Source of the DNA: Gammaproteobacteria bacterium
GTDB lineage: Bacteria > Pseudomonadota > Gammaproteobacteria > Nevskiales > Nevskiaceae
Assembly: GCA_022599775.1 (NCBI GenBank)
Contig: JAHZLQ010000033.1
Location: forward strand, 111,776 to 175,775
DNA: 64,000 bases
Direction of reading: 5' to 3'
Made by a program: the position numbers and the translations under genes. Of this stretch, positions 9,101-17,270 are shown piece after piece. The first letter of the stretch is position 1. Every line of letters starts with the position of its first letter. Below the pieces are notes generated by a model that ran no database searches, was not told the DNA's origin, and saw nothing but the letters and a program-made list of their open reading frames with translations.

Positions 9101-10660
9101 AAGCAAGTGCGCCTGTTGAAGTCTGGTCGTCACGACGAAGCTTACTATCAGGCAATGTGGCGCGACCTCCTGATGTTGGGTCGCTGGCAGGGGCAGATAT
9201 GGAACCGTCGCAAGTCCGGCGAAATCTATCCCGAATTGCTCAATCTCAGCGTCGTTCGCAACGAGGAAGGTAAGCCCACCCATTACGTGGGCGTCGCCAG
9301 TGATATCAGTTCGCTCAAGCGCAGCGAAGAGAAGCTTGAACATCTTGCGCACCATGACGCCTTGACCGGCTTGCCCAATCGCTTGTTACTCGCATCCCGT
9401 GTCCAGCATGCGGTGGAACAGGCGCGACGCGGAAACTTTCAGCTTGCCGTATTGTTTTTGGATCTGGATCGATTCAAGACGGTAAACGATGGGCTGGGGC
9501 ACCCGATCGGCGATCAACTCCTCATCGCAGTTGCAGATCGCCTCCGCACCCTGTTGCACGAAGACGATACCTTCGGTCGGCTGGGCGGAGACGAATTTCT
9601 CATCCTTATCGAACGCCTGGAGGAAGCCTCCGATGCCGCCAGCCTGGCGCGGATACTGCTCGATTCTCTATCCCAACCGTTTGTTCTGGAAAGCGGCCAC
9701 GAGCTCTACATTCAGGCCAGCGTCGGAATCAGCGTCTATCCATCGGACGGGCAAACCGGTGAAATCCTGATCAGGAACGCCGATGCCGCCATGTTCCGAG
9801 CCAAAGATCAGGGAAGGAATGCGCTGCATTTCTATACGGAAGCGTTGACCGTCCAGGCCAGCGAGCGGCTGAATCTAGAGACGGGCATGCGTCGTGCGCT
9901 GGACCAAGGCGACTTCATGGTTTGGTACCAGCCGATCTACCGCTTTTCCGACCGTCGGATCGTCGGCGCCGAAGCCTTGCTGCGATGGCGGGGGAGCGAC
10001 GGCAAACTGATCCCGCCCGATCGGTTCATCCCGGTCGCCGAGGACAGCGGCCTGATACTCGATCTCGGCTTATTTGTGCTCGAAACCGCCTGCGTGGATC
10101 TCAAACGCTGGCTCGATTCGGGTCTGCAAATCGAAACGCTGGCCATCAACCTCTCACCACAACAGCTGCGCGGGCAGAACCTGGAACAAAGCATCGCCGA
10201 GCTGATCGCCCGAACTGGGGCTCCCGCACACTTGCTGGAACTGGAGATCACCGAACGCGGATTGATGGACCTGGGACAAAATACCCTTCAGAAATTGAAA
10301 GCACTCAAGGCGCTCGGCGTGCAACTGGCGATTGACGACTTCGGAACTGGATATTCATCCTTGAGCTATCTCAAACGCATGCCGGTGGACAAGCTCAAGA
10401 TCGATCGTAGCTTCGTCGAGGGGCTGCCCTCGGACGTCAGCGACGTAGCCATCGTTCAAACGATTGTCGCAATCGCGCAGGCAATGCAGATGCGTGTGCT
10501 CGCCGAGGGTGTGGAGGTGGATGCGCAGTTCGACTTTCTCGAAAGCATCGGCTGCGAGGAATGCCAGGGTTATCTGTTCGGCCCTGCGGTACCGGAAGAC
10601 CAGTTCGCGGAACATCTGCGTGGCAGGCCGACCCCGACTGTACTGCGCGACCGCAGTTGA
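6122..10660 (+). CDS. Multi-PAS membrane receptor with GGDEF and EAL domains
   Basis: 1512 residues. The first ~200 residues are a five- or six-helix membrane domain resembling the 5TM LytS/YhcK type. About seven PAS/PAC repeats follow (about 208-1075, each ending in a DVTER-like PAC motif such as LLDVTERQQ, IIQDVTERR and VARDITQRK). Next comes a GGDEF domain with intact GGDEF (about 1156) and an EAL domain (from about 1255) with EALLRW, NLSPQQLR, ELEITE, DDFGTGYSSL and LAEGVE, all consistent with an active phosphodiesterase. The I-site arginine is replaced (HEDD). It could both make and break c-di-GMP. A GGAGGGGAG ribosome site lies some 10 bases upstream. It is divergent from the peptidase and converges on the SDR at 10686. 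Confidence 0.95.
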   Translation: MTAELLQDLTNNATPLLALAMLHNTLRARRKVHGTWFGVLTGMLFGATAMIGMAFPFVLSSGLIFDSRSVVMSLAGLFGGPLVAGVAALMAIAYRSWLGGIGTFTGVAVILSATSIGIAAHWLKQRGRLKPGLVSFLALGLFVHLVSLLWMLSLPNALFGDVMRHVAGPFLSVLTLSTLVFAHLFQLGEDQELAAKSLAESEERFRKLVEGSLVGVYVIQGRRVAYANPALDEIFGYPEGGLEGRMVRTLVAPDSFSEVYERLQRQFGDTPGSLRYSFQAVKADRTAFVAEVFGSRALYGGKPAIVGMLLDVTERQQTARRLSESERLLRESQMVARIGSYQYDFRTRCYTTSAFVDEMLGLEPGQAKSDAAWLDLVDPGYRAEVERQAIEAAGQNDSEQTYPIIRPRDGQRRWLHSVARTERDEAGRPSRVVGIIQDVTERREAELAAESSESKFRVLVNAIPDLVWLKDPQGVFLTCNRQFERFMGRAEAEVIGKTDFDFVDHESAVQFRADDKRVLESGRTIVNEERLQGAIHGEPRLLETVKTPLYGATGDLIGVLGVARDITQRKAVEDALRLSERLHSRAQRVAQIGHWEFDHRSSEMHWSDEVYRIFERDPKSFTPNFESSLEATHPDDREWVKATFEDAAKRGKQYQLIHRIQQPSGEIKYVEERAQFVMDSDGTPLRTVGTAQDVTERRRVQLDLERQLHNNRLMLDTMTDGYLRLDAQGNILDVNQAYCRMLGYEKAELIGSTVGKLRVENNPLEVPEIAATVLQAGHLRFETYHRRKDGGVILFESSATAMPGVEPAQIAAFLRDVTEQRSIEAHYRELVNRIPAGVFRYRADRLGRGRLEYVSPEFCRLLKVQKSDALGQPEHLLNRMCPEDRAEFQRRRRHAGNGSRLFSWDGRLRLDDQIRWVHVEAGATEEVGGAMVWHGIATDVTERQLLLDRMRLDSAVIASTTESIIVTDLESNIVSVNKAFTDMTGYTATEVLGKQVRLLKSGRHDEAYYQAMWRDLLMLGRWQGQIWNRRKSGEIYPELLNLSVVRNEEGKPTHYVGVASDISSLKRSEEKLEHLAHHDALTGLPNRLLLASRVQHAVEQARRGNFQLAVLFLDLDRFKTVNDGLGHPIGDQLLIAVADRLRTLLHEDDTFGRLGGDEFLILIERLEEASDAASLARILLDSLSQPFVLESGHELYIQASVGISVYPSDGQTGEILIRNADAAMFRAKDQGRNALHFYTEALTVQASERLNLETGMRRALDQGDFMVWYQPIYRFSDRRIVGAEALLRWRGSDGKLIPPDRFIPVAEDSGLILDLGLFVLETACVDLKRWLDSGLQIETLAINLSPQQLRGQNLEQSIAELIARTGAPAHLLELEITERGLMDLGQNTLQKLKALKALGVQLAIDDFGTGYSSLSYLKRMPVDKLKIDRSFVEGLPSDVSDVAIVQTIVAIAQAMQMRVLAEGVEVDAQFDFLESIGCEECQGYLFGPAVPEDQFAEHLRGRPTPTVLRDRS

Positions 10661-10685
10661 GTCGCGCTGCGCCGTCGGCCTGTCG

Positions 10686-11558
10686 CTATTCCACGACCGA
10701 CGGATTGATCTCCCGAGGCGAGCCCAGCATCGCCCGGTGCGAGGGTGGCTGGCGACCGCCGCTGTCCTTGATGCCGTACTGTTTGCCGAGTTCGGCACCG
10801 ATGAAGGTATTCCCGGATTTTTCCGGTCGTTCGGGATCGCGATATAGCGCGGCGATGACGTGCCCGGTGAATTCCGGCGTTTCGGCGATGTCCCAGAAGC
10901 CCGCATATTTTTCGGGTTCGCTGGCCATGACACGGCGTGTGCGCTCGGTCTGCAACATACCCATCCAGATCGAGGCCGTGCTCACGCCAAACGGCCGGAG
11001 ATCCACGGCCATGTCATGCGCGAACTTGTCGACGCCGGCCTTCTGCGCGCCATAGGCAGGCCCGTGCATGTAGCAACTGGCGCCGAACGAGGAGGTGAAA
11101 GCGATCAGGCCGCTCTTCTGTTCCACCATCAGTGGCGCCGCATGCCAGCTCGCCACGTAAGCCGATCGCAGTCCGACGTCGAGGATGTTCACCATGTCCA
11201 GCGACTTGGTCCAGAAGCCGCCCTTTTTGATGAGATCGTCATGCAGGTAGGTGGCATTGTTGACCAGAATATCGAGCCGGCCCTGTTCGTTCCTGATGCG
11301 TTCGAACAGCGCCGCCACGGACCGGTCATCCGCGTGCTCGCAGGCCACGGCGACGCCGCGGCCTCCGGCCGCCGTGACGGCCGCGGCGGTGGCGCCGATG
11401 GTGCCGGGCAGGACGGCGTCGCCTTCCTTGAGCGAGCGCCCGGTGACGTAGACCGTGGCGCCGCCGGCACCAAGCGCGCAGGCGATCCCCTGGCCCGCGC
11501 CACGACTGGCGCCAGTGACGAGCGCGACGATACCGCTAAGGGGCTTGTTGTCGGACAT
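10686..11558 (-). CDS. SDR oxidoreductase, DHRS1-like
   Basis: 290 residues from ATG 11558, which has a clear AGGAG ribosome site. It shows TGASRGAG (cofactor loop), NNAT, a serine motif and YGAQK (catalytic YxxxK). The long, distinctive C-terminal tail and the general layout recall DHRS1-type SDRs. It is the last gene of a leftward set (SnoaL-like, SDR, FadD3-like ligase, this SDR) with only 11 bp to the ligase, so it is likely cotranscribed. In the C/D-ring pathway one SDR (IpdF in actinobacteria) oxidises the 5-hydroxyl of the hydrindane CoA ester. This gene, the one at 13152 and the one at 23612 are candidates, and I cannot tell which. Confidence 0.85.
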   Translation of the reverse strand: MSDNKPLSGIVALVTGASRGAGQGIACALGAGGATVYVTGRSLKEGDAVLPGTIGATAAAVTAAGGRGVAVACEHADDRSVAALFERIRNEQGRLDILVNNATYLHDDLIKKGGFWTKSLDMVNILDVGLRSAYVASWHAAPLMVEQKSGLIAFTSSFGASCYMHGPAYGAQKAGVDKFAHDMAVDLRPFGVSTASIWMGMLQTERTRRVMASEPEKYAGFWDIAETPEFTGHVIAALYRDPERPEKSGNTFIGAELGKQYGIKDSGGRQPPSHRAMLGSPREINPSVVE

Positions 11559-11569
11559 TGGTTCTGCTC

Positions 11570-13135
11570 CTATTGCAACGCGTCTGCTACCGCCGCGCGC
11601 AGCTGATACTTCATGACCTTGCCGGAGGCGTTGGTCGGCAGCACCGGCAGACATTCGATCTGGCGCGGCACCTTGTAGTTGGCCATGTGCTCCCGGCACC
11701 AGCGGATCAGCGATTCGGCTTCGATTTTCTGGCCGGGGCGCGGCACCACATAAGCCTTGCCGACCTCACCCAGCCGTGCATCGGGCACGCCGATCACCGC
11801 AACCTGGGCGATCGCGGGATGTGCCGCCATGCCACGCTCGATCTCGGCCGGGTAGCAGTTGAAGCCACCACTGATGTACATGTCCTTGAGGCGGTCGGTG
11901 ATGCGCAGATAGCCACGCTCGTCGAGTACACCGATGTCGCCGGTGTGGAACCAGCCCTGTGCATCGACGGCCTCGCAGGTGGCTGGCTCGTCGTCGAGAT
12001 AGGCCTGCATCACGTTGTAACCACGGACCACGACTTCGCCGGCCTCGCCGGTGGCGACGGGACGATTGTCGCCGTCGAAGCAGGCGACCTCGATACCGGG
12101 AATCGCACGGCCGCAGGTGCTGGCGATGGTCTGTGCATCGTCGTCGGCCTCGCACAGCGAGACGATGCCGCAGGTCTCGGTCAGGCCGTAGCCCGTGAGC
12201 ACCACCTTGAACCCCAGATCGGCGCGAATGCGTTCGATCAGGGCGGGGGCAATCGCGGCGGCGCCGGTGATCGTGGCGCGCAGGGACGACAGGTCGGCAC
12301 TGCTGCGCTCGAGGTCGTCGAGCAGGCCGATGAACAGCGTCGGCGGGCCGGGCAGCACCGATATCCGCTCCTCGGCGATGCGCCGGAGAATCTGACGCGC
12401 GTCGAACACCGCCTGCGGCAACACCGTGCAACCGGCCAGCAGACCGCCGAGCCAGCCGACCTTGTAGCCGAACGAGTGAAAGAACGGATTGACCACAAGA
12501 TAGCGGTCCTCCGGCACCAGTTGCACCTTCTTCGACCACTCCGAGATCACGCGCAGATTCTGCGCATGCGTGGTCACGGCGCCCTTGGGGCGACCGGTGG
12601 TGCCGGAGGTGAACAGGATGTCCATCACCGAATCGCCCCGCACGGCCTCGCTGCGGGCTTGAACCTGTGCGGCCTCGGTATCGCTGCCGCGCGTCAGAAA
12701 ATCGCTCCAGAGGGTATCGCCGGTTTCGGCCCCGGACAGCACCACAATATGCCGCAGCGTCGGCGGGCGATGCGGCGCCAGCAGACTCGGGTAGTGTTGA
12801 TCGAGGAAGCGGCCCACCGTGAACAGCAAGCGTGCCTGACTCTTTTGGAGGACGTATGCGGCTTCGGCTCCGCGCATGCGCGTGTTGAGCGGCACCAGTA
12901 CGGCGCCCACGCTGTGTATCGCCAGACCGGCCACGATCCATTCAAGACTGTTCGGCGCCCAGATCGCGACGCGGTCGCCGGCCCGGATGCCGAAGGCGAT
13001 GAGCGATCGCGCGGCGCCCAGGCGCGCGGCATCGAGTTCGGAATAGCTGATCGACTCGCCATTTTCGGTGATCACCGCGGTTTGCCCACCACGCTGTTGC
13101 ACTGAGGCGGCGAATGCCTGCGCAACGGTGTTCAT
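11570..13135 (-). CDS. fadD3: FadD3-like HIP-CoA ligase (acyl-CoA synthetase)
   Basis: 521 residues, full length for the ANL adenylating family. Motifs in order: P-loop ILFTSGTTGRPKG (about 175), YGLTE (about 320), TGDIG, RLKDMYISGGFN, and the C-terminal catalytic lysine in ASGKVMKYQLR. From memory the sequence tracks actinobacterial FadD3 closely, including VLPGPPTLF and INPFFHSFGYK-like segments. FadD3 activates HIP, the 7a-methyl-dioxo-octahydroindene propanoate left after steroid rings A/B are removed, to its CoA ester; this is the entry step for the divergent operon. It lies between two SDR genes at 11- and 16-bp spacing. Assignment to HIP rests on family resemblance plus neighbours. Confidence 0.85.
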   Translation of the reverse strand: MNTVAQAFAASVQQRGGQTAVITENGESISYSELDAARLGAARSLIAFGIRAGDRVAIWAPNSLEWIVAGLAIHSVGAVLVPLNTRMRGAEAAYVLQKSQARLLFTVGRFLDQHYPSLLAPHRPPTLRHIVVLSGAETGDTLWSDFLTRGSDTEAAQVQARSEAVRGDSVMDILFTSGTTGRPKGAVTTHAQNLRVISEWSKKVQLVPEDRYLVVNPFFHSFGYKVGWLGGLLAGCTVLPQAVFDARQILRRIAEERISVLPGPPTLFIGLLDDLERSSADLSSLRATITGAAAIAPALIERIRADLGFKVVLTGYGLTETCGIVSLCEADDDAQTIASTCGRAIPGIEVACFDGDNRPVATGEAGEVVVRGYNVMQAYLDDEPATCEAVDAQGWFHTGDIGVLDERGYLRITDRLKDMYISGGFNCYPAEIERGMAAHPAIAQVAVIGVPDARLGEVGKAYVVPRPGQKIEAESLIRWCREHMANYKVPRQIECLPVLPTNASGKVMKYQLRAAVADALQ

Positions 13136-13151
13136 GATCGCGTTCGGACGA

Positions 13152-13922
13152 TCAGTCCGCCCACATCAGATAGCCGTTGTCGATCCGCATTTCCGTGCCC
13201 TGGATGAATCTGGATTCGTCGGAGGCCAGAAACAGCACCAGATTGGCGATGTCCGTCGGTTCGCAGAATCGTGCCATCAGTTGTTTGGCATCCTTTTCGC
13301 GCACGGCCGGCATCTGACCGGGTTTCAGCGAGCCGTGCAGGCCGCTGATCATCGGTGTGCGGATGCCGTCCGGATGTATGGAGTTGCAGCGGATCTTGTA
13401 GCCCTTCATGCGGCAATGCGCGGCGATGCTGCGCGTCATGGCCGCGACCGCGCCCTTGGAGGCGCTATAGGCGCAGAACGAGGACACACCGCCGATGCCA
13501 GCCATCGAGGACATGTTGACGATCGAGCCGCCACCCCGGCGCAGCATCGCCTGCATCGCGTATTTGCAGCCCAGGAAATAGCCGTCTGAATTGATGCGCT
13601 GGATCTTCTGCCACAGTTCGAGGTCGGTGTCCTCGATCGTGCCGTAGGCGAGGATCGCGGCGTTGTTGACAAGGATGTCGAGACCGCCGAAACGTTCCTC
13701 GGTATTGGCCACCACGGTCTGCCAGTCCGATTCGCTGGCGATATCCAGTTTCATGAAACTGGCGTTGTCGCCGATGTCCGCGGCGGCGTGTTGTCCGGCT
13801 TCCTCTGCGACATCGGTCAACACCACCTTGGCACCTTCACGTGCCAACACTCGCGCGTCTTCCAGCCCCGCGCCGCTGGCTGCGCCAGTGACGATGGCGA
13901 CCTTGCCTTCGACTCTTCCCAT
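13152..13922 (-). CDS. Short-chain dehydrogenase/reductase in steroid gene block
   Basis: 256 residues from ATG 13922. Cofactor motif TGAASGAG, NNAAIL, serine region SSMAGIGG and catalytic YSASK are intact, and the C-terminus ends in the usual substrate-loop and RIDNG region. It lies 16 bp upstream of the FadD3-like ligase in the same direction and 131 bp after the SnoaL-like gene. It is a candidate for a hydroxyacyl-CoA or ring-hydroxyl dehydrogenase of C/D-ring breakdown (the IpdF-like step). Sequence alone shows only an NAD(P)-dependent SDR. Confidence 0.86.
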   Translation of the reverse strand: MGRVEGKVAIVTGAASGAGLEDARVLAREGAKVVLTDVAEEAGQHAAADIGDNASFMKLDIASESDWQTVVANTEERFGGLDILVNNAAILAYGTIEDTDLELWQKIQRINSDGYFLGCKYAMQAMLRRGGGSIVNMSSMAGIGGVSSFCAYSASKGAVAAMTRSIAAHCRMKGYKIRCNSIHPDGIRTPMISGLHGSLKPGQMPAVREKDAKQLMARFCEPTDIANLVLFLASDESRFIQGTEMRIDNGYLMWAD

Positions 13923-14053
13923 GTTCCCGTGTCCTGTTCTGAGGGTTCGGTTCCGGAGGCTGACGCCACGCCGGTCGATACCGCAGAAGAATTGTTGGGA
14001 ACCTCGGGGTTTTGCTCTTCGTCCGTTGGGGTGAGCCGCTTGCGATACCGGCT

Positions 14054-14506
14054 TCAGTCGGTGGGCCCCGCGTTGATGCCGCCCGGCACATTGTGTTCAA
14101 AGCACTTTTCCTCGATGCGTTCGTGCAGGCGCCAGCCCTGCGTCGTGCGCACCCAGCGGTCGTGGTACCAAAGGCCGAAGAACATCACCTGTCGCTCCCG
14201 CTCAGGTACATCGATCACCATCGGGTTGAAGCAGATGATGCGTGAGGTGGCCACATCGCCTTCGAGCCGGATATCGATGTTGCCAATCATGTGCAGGTAA
14301 GCCGGAAACTTCGGCAGCGTTTCGCTCAGCCAGGCTTTCACGGTGGCGTAGTCGCCCTTGATGCCGCCCATCGCGGTGTAGTCGATGAACGCGTCCGGCG
14401 TGAACACCGCGTCGAGCGCATCGAAGTCGCGGCGGTCGATCGCCGTCGCGTAGTCGGTCATTTTCTGCTGGATGTCGAGCCGGTCCGAAATTGCCTGCAG
14501 GTTCAT
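14054..14506 (-). CDS. SnoaL/NTF2-fold protein (steroid isomerase or dehydratase-like)
   Basis: 150 residues from ATG 14506. The sequence has the alpha+beta NTF2-fold layout of SnoaL_4-type proteins: an N-terminal helix with YATAIDRRDFDAL, then TPDAFIDY, and a strand-rich C-terminal half with FGLWYHDRWVR. Members include ketosteroid isomerases, dehydratases and cyclases. It heads the leftward block and faces the hsaC-like gene across a 183-bp divergent region. I could not identify the Tyr/Asp set of a true ketosteroid isomerase, so the reaction is left open. Confidence 0.75.
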   Translation of the reverse strand: MNLQAISDRLDIQQKMTDYATAIDRRDFDALDAVFTPDAFIDYTAMGGIKGDYATVKAWLSETLPKFPAYLHMIGNIDIRLEGDVATSRIICFNPMVIDVPERERQVMFFGLWYHDRWVRTTQGWRLHERIEEKCFEHNVPGGINAGPTD

Positions 14507-14689
14507 GAGTGCGCTGTCCCCGTGTCGAGTCGGCACTTCTTATGCGTCCGCGCGCGAGTTCGCGCCTCACCTGTCCGGACGAGCGACTGCGTGGCTTGCG
14601 CCTTGGCGACTCATCCCTATGGGTGAAGCCACTACAGGTGGCCGTTCCGATAATTCACCGCACGACATTTCGGGTGGACGAAACAGGTC
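14507..14689. promoter_or_regulatory. Divergent promoter region of the steroid C/D-ring blocks
   Basis: 183 bp between the starts of the leftward SnoaL-led set and the rightward hsaC-ipdAB operon, so both promoters must lie here or nearby. An imperfect palindrome, CATCCCTATGGGTG, sits at 14612-14625, and CACCTGT (near 14570) with ACAGGTG (near 14634) form a widely spaced inverted pair. Either could be a regulator site. No regulator gene adjoins the block, so the controlling protein (KstR2-like or other) is not in view. Confidence 0.45.
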
Positions 14690-15583
14690 ATGGCAAAGAT
14701 CGAAGCGCTGGCATACGTGGTGGCGGAAAGCACCGACGTGAGCCGCTGGGAGGACTTCGGGCGACAGGCCCTGGGCACCGACAGTCTTGCCGGACCGGAC
14801 GGCGCGCTGTTCCTGAAAATGGATGAGCGCGAACATCGCATCATCGCCGTACCGGGGCCCGAGGACCGGTACCTGGCCTCCGGCTGGGAAGTGCCGGACG
14901 CCGCAAGCTTCGATGCGGTGCTGGCGGATATGGAACAGGCCGGCTGCAAGCCCACGATCGGCAGTGCGGACGAAGCCGCAGCACGGCGCTTTCGCGCACT
15001 CGCGCATTTCAGCGATCCGGCCGGCAATCGTCATGAACTGGTCTGGGGCTATACCGGCGCCGAAGCGCCCTTCGTCTCGCCGATCGGCGTGCACGGCTTC
15101 AAGACCGGGCGTTACGGGGTCGGTCACACGGTGCTGCCGGCGCTGCCGTTCGACGAAACCCTGGCGTTCTATCGGGAGGTTCTGGGCTTCGGTACCTCCG
15201 ACGAATTCGACTTCAAGCCGGCGCCGGATGCCCCGGTCATGCGCATTTACTTCCTGCATGCGGCCAGCGGACGCCACCACAGCGTGGCGCTGGCGGAAAT
15301 GCCGAATCCGGCCGGCTGCGTGCACATCATGGTGGAACTCGATTCGCTGACGGACGTGGGGCTGGCTTACGACCGCCGCGAAAAGCTGGGGTTCAAGCTG
15401 ATGGCGACCTTGGGTGAGCACGAGAACGACAAGATGACCTCGTTCTACATGATGACGCCGGGCAACTTCGCCGTGGAATACGGCTGGGGCGGCATGATCG
15501 TCGATCCCGCCACATTCCAGACCACCCGTACCGAACGCGTCAGCGTGTGGGGCCACGACTTCTCGGTGGGGTTCCAGAACTGA
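14690..15583 (+). CDS. hsaC: Type I extradiol dioxygenase, HsaC/TesB-like
   Basis: 297 residues with two VOC/glyoxalase modules. The iron ligands of this family are present: H146 in GHTVL, H212 in VHIMVE and E263 in VEYG. The catalytic histidine region RHHSVAL (196-197) and the C-terminal WGHDFSVG also match HsaC. HsaC/TesB cleaves the aromatised A ring of the 3,4-dihydroxy-9,10-seco steroid (DHSA) between C4 and C5. Its stop overlaps the ipdA start by one base (TGATG), implying translational coupling. The rest of the A/B-ring set (hsaA, B, D) is not in the window, which is unusual; a different catechol substrate cannot be excluded. Confidence 0.85.
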   Translation: MAKIEALAYVVAESTDVSRWEDFGRQALGTDSLAGPDGALFLKMDEREHRIIAVPGPEDRYLASGWEVPDAASFDAVLADMEQAGCKPTIGSADEAAARRFRALAHFSDPAGNRHELVWGYTGAEAPFVSPIGVHGFKTGRYGVGHTVLPALPFDETLAFYREVLGFGTSDEFDFKPAPDAPVMRIYFLHAASGRHHSVALAEMPNPAGCVHIMVELDSLTDVGLAYDRREKLGFKLMATLGEHENDKMTSFYMMTPGNFAVEYGWGGMIVDPATFQTTRTERVSVWGHDFSVGFQN

Positions 15584-16470
15584 TGGCCATGCTCGACAAG
15601 CAGATGAGCGCGGCGCAGGTCGTGACGCAGTTGCGCGATGGCATGACCATCGGAATCGGCGGCTGGGGGCCGCGACGCAAGCCGATGGCACTGATTCGCG
15701 AAATTCTGCGTTCCGGGCTCAAGGATCTGACGCTGGTCGGCTACGGCGGCCCGGACATGGGCATGCTGTGCGCGGCCGGCAAGGTGAAGAAGCTGATCTA
15801 CGGCTTCGTCTCGCTGGACTTCATTGCGCTGGAGCCGTTCTTCCGCAAGGCGCGTGAGGCCGGCACGGTGGAGGCGATGGAACTCGACGAGGGCCTGCTG
15901 CACTGGGGCCTGCGCGCCGCCGCGATGCGTCTGCCGTTCCTGCCGACCCGCGTGGGCCTGGGCACCGACCTGATGAGGATTCAAGGCGATCTGCGCACCG
16001 TCCGCTCGCCCTATGCGGACGGCGAGCAGTTGCTGGCGATGCCGGCGATCGAACTCGACGTGGCGCTGCTGCACGTGCACCGTGCTGACCGCCTCGGCAA
16101 TGTGCGCGTGGAAAGTCCCGATCCGTTCTTCGACGAATGGTTCGCACGGGCCGCGCAACGCTGCTATGTGAGCTGCGAACAGCTCGTGGACCGGATCGCG
16201 GACGTGGACGAGAACGCGGCCAAGGCCAATCTCTACGAGCGCAGCCTGGTGAGCGGCGTGGTCGAAACCCCCGGCGGCGCGCATCCGACCTCGCACGTGC
16301 CCGGCTACGGCTGGGACGCGGCCCACATCAAGCGCTACTGCCAGGCGGCGGAGGAAGACGGCGGCTGGGAGCGCTACGCCGAGGCCTTTCTCGGCGGCGA
16401 CGAATCCGACTATCAGCAGCGCGTCGGCGGGCTCGACGCGATCCGCACACTGCCGCGACAGGTCTTCTGA
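15583..16470 (+). CDS. ipdA: IpdA, alpha subunit of ring-C-opening CoA hydrolase
   Basis: 295 residues, a class I CoA-transferase fold. Hallmarks of IpdA are GMTIGIGGWGPRRKPMALIR at the N-terminus, LVGYGGPDMG, GKVKKLIYGFVSLD, and EAPGGAH-like ETPGGAHPTSH near the C-terminus. With IpdB it hydrolyses the ring C C-C bond of COCHEA-CoA, giving MOODA-CoA; unlike true CoA transferases it needs no acceptor acid. The start ATG at 15583 is shared with the stop of the dioxygenase gene (1-base overlap) and ipdB follows after 2 bp, fitting a stoichiometric complex. Confidence 0.93.
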   Translation: MAMLDKQMSAAQVVTQLRDGMTIGIGGWGPRRKPMALIREILRSGLKDLTLVGYGGPDMGMLCAAGKVKKLIYGFVSLDFIALEPFFRKAREAGTVEAMELDEGLLHWGLRAAAMRLPFLPTRVGLGTDLMRIQGDLRTVRSPYADGEQLLAMPAIELDVALLHVHRADRLGNVRVESPDPFFDEWFARAAQRCYVSCEQLVDRIADVDENAAKANLYERSLVSGVVETPGGAHPTSHVPGYGWDAAHIKRYCQAAEEDGGWERYAEAFLGGDESDYQQRVGGLDAIRTLPRQVF

Positions 16471-16472
16471 GC

Positions 16473-17270
16473 ATGAGCAATTCCACTTTTTCGCTGGCCG
16501 AGCTGCTGATCTGCGCCTGCGCCGAAGTCTGGCGTGATGAAGGCGAGGTGCTGGCCACCGGCATCGGCATCATCCCGCGTCTGGCGCAAGGGCTGGCCAA
16601 ACGTACGCACAGCCCCGGTCTGATGATCACCGACGGCGAGGCCTATCTCACGGATACGCCAGTCACGCTCGGCGCCCGCTCGCACGAGGGCCGGACCTAC
16701 GAGGGCTACATGCCGTATTCGCGCGTGTTCGATCTGCTCTGGCACGGTCGCCGTCACGCCTTGGTCGGGCCGGTGCAGGTGGACCGCTGGGGTCAGGCCA
16801 ACATTTCCTGCATCGGCGACTTTGCCAAACCCAAGCGCCAGATGCTGGGGCTGCGCGGCTTCCCGGGCAACAGCATCAATCATGTGAATTCGATGTTCGT
16901 GCCCAATCACAGCCCGCGGGTGTTCGTGGAAGGCCAGGTCGACGTGGTCTGTTCGGTGGGCTATCGCGACGACAACTGGCCCGAGGGCGTACGCCGCGAT
17001 CTCATGGGCATTCACCGTATCGTGAGCAATCTCTGCGTCATGGATTTCGGTGGTCCGGATCACGCGATTCGTGTGGTTCAGTTGCATCCCGGCGTGGCAT
17101 TCGACGAGGTTCAGGCAGCAACCGGATTTCCGCTGCTGCGGGCCGGGGACTGTACCGAGACGCCGTCTCCATCCGCCGAGCAACTGGCGGTGATTCGAGA
17201 CCTCGATCCGGGAAATCTGCGCGCGCGCCAGTTGCGTGACAATCCACCCGGCGTGCGGGTGGCCGCATGA
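16473..17270 (+). CDS. ipdB: IpdB, beta subunit of ring-C-opening CoA hydrolase
   Basis: 265 residues. Features shared with IpdB include ITDGEAYL, YMPYSRVFDLLWHGRRHALVG, QVDRWGQANIS, LRGFPGNSINH, and VSNLCVMDFGGPDHAIR followed by LHPGV. It pairs with IpdA to hydrolyse the last carbocycle of the steroid nucleus in the cytoplasm. I chose ATG 16473, two bases after the ipdA stop; a longer upstream frame overlaps ipdA and is spurious. The 3' end overlaps the next crotonase gene by 4 bp (ATGA). Confidence 0.93.
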   Translation: MSNSTFSLAELLICACAEVWRDEGEVLATGIGIIPRLAQGLAKRTHSPGLMITDGEAYLTDTPVTLGARSHEGRTYEGYMPYSRVFDLLWHGRRHALVGPVQVDRWGQANISCIGDFAKPKRQMLGLRGFPGNSINHVNSMFVPNHSPRVFVEGQVDVVCSVGYRDDNWPEGVRRDLMGIHRIVSNLCVMDFGGPDHAIRVVQLHPGVAFDEVQAATGFPLLRAGDCTETPSPSAEQLAVIRDLDPGNLRARQLRDNPPGVRVAA

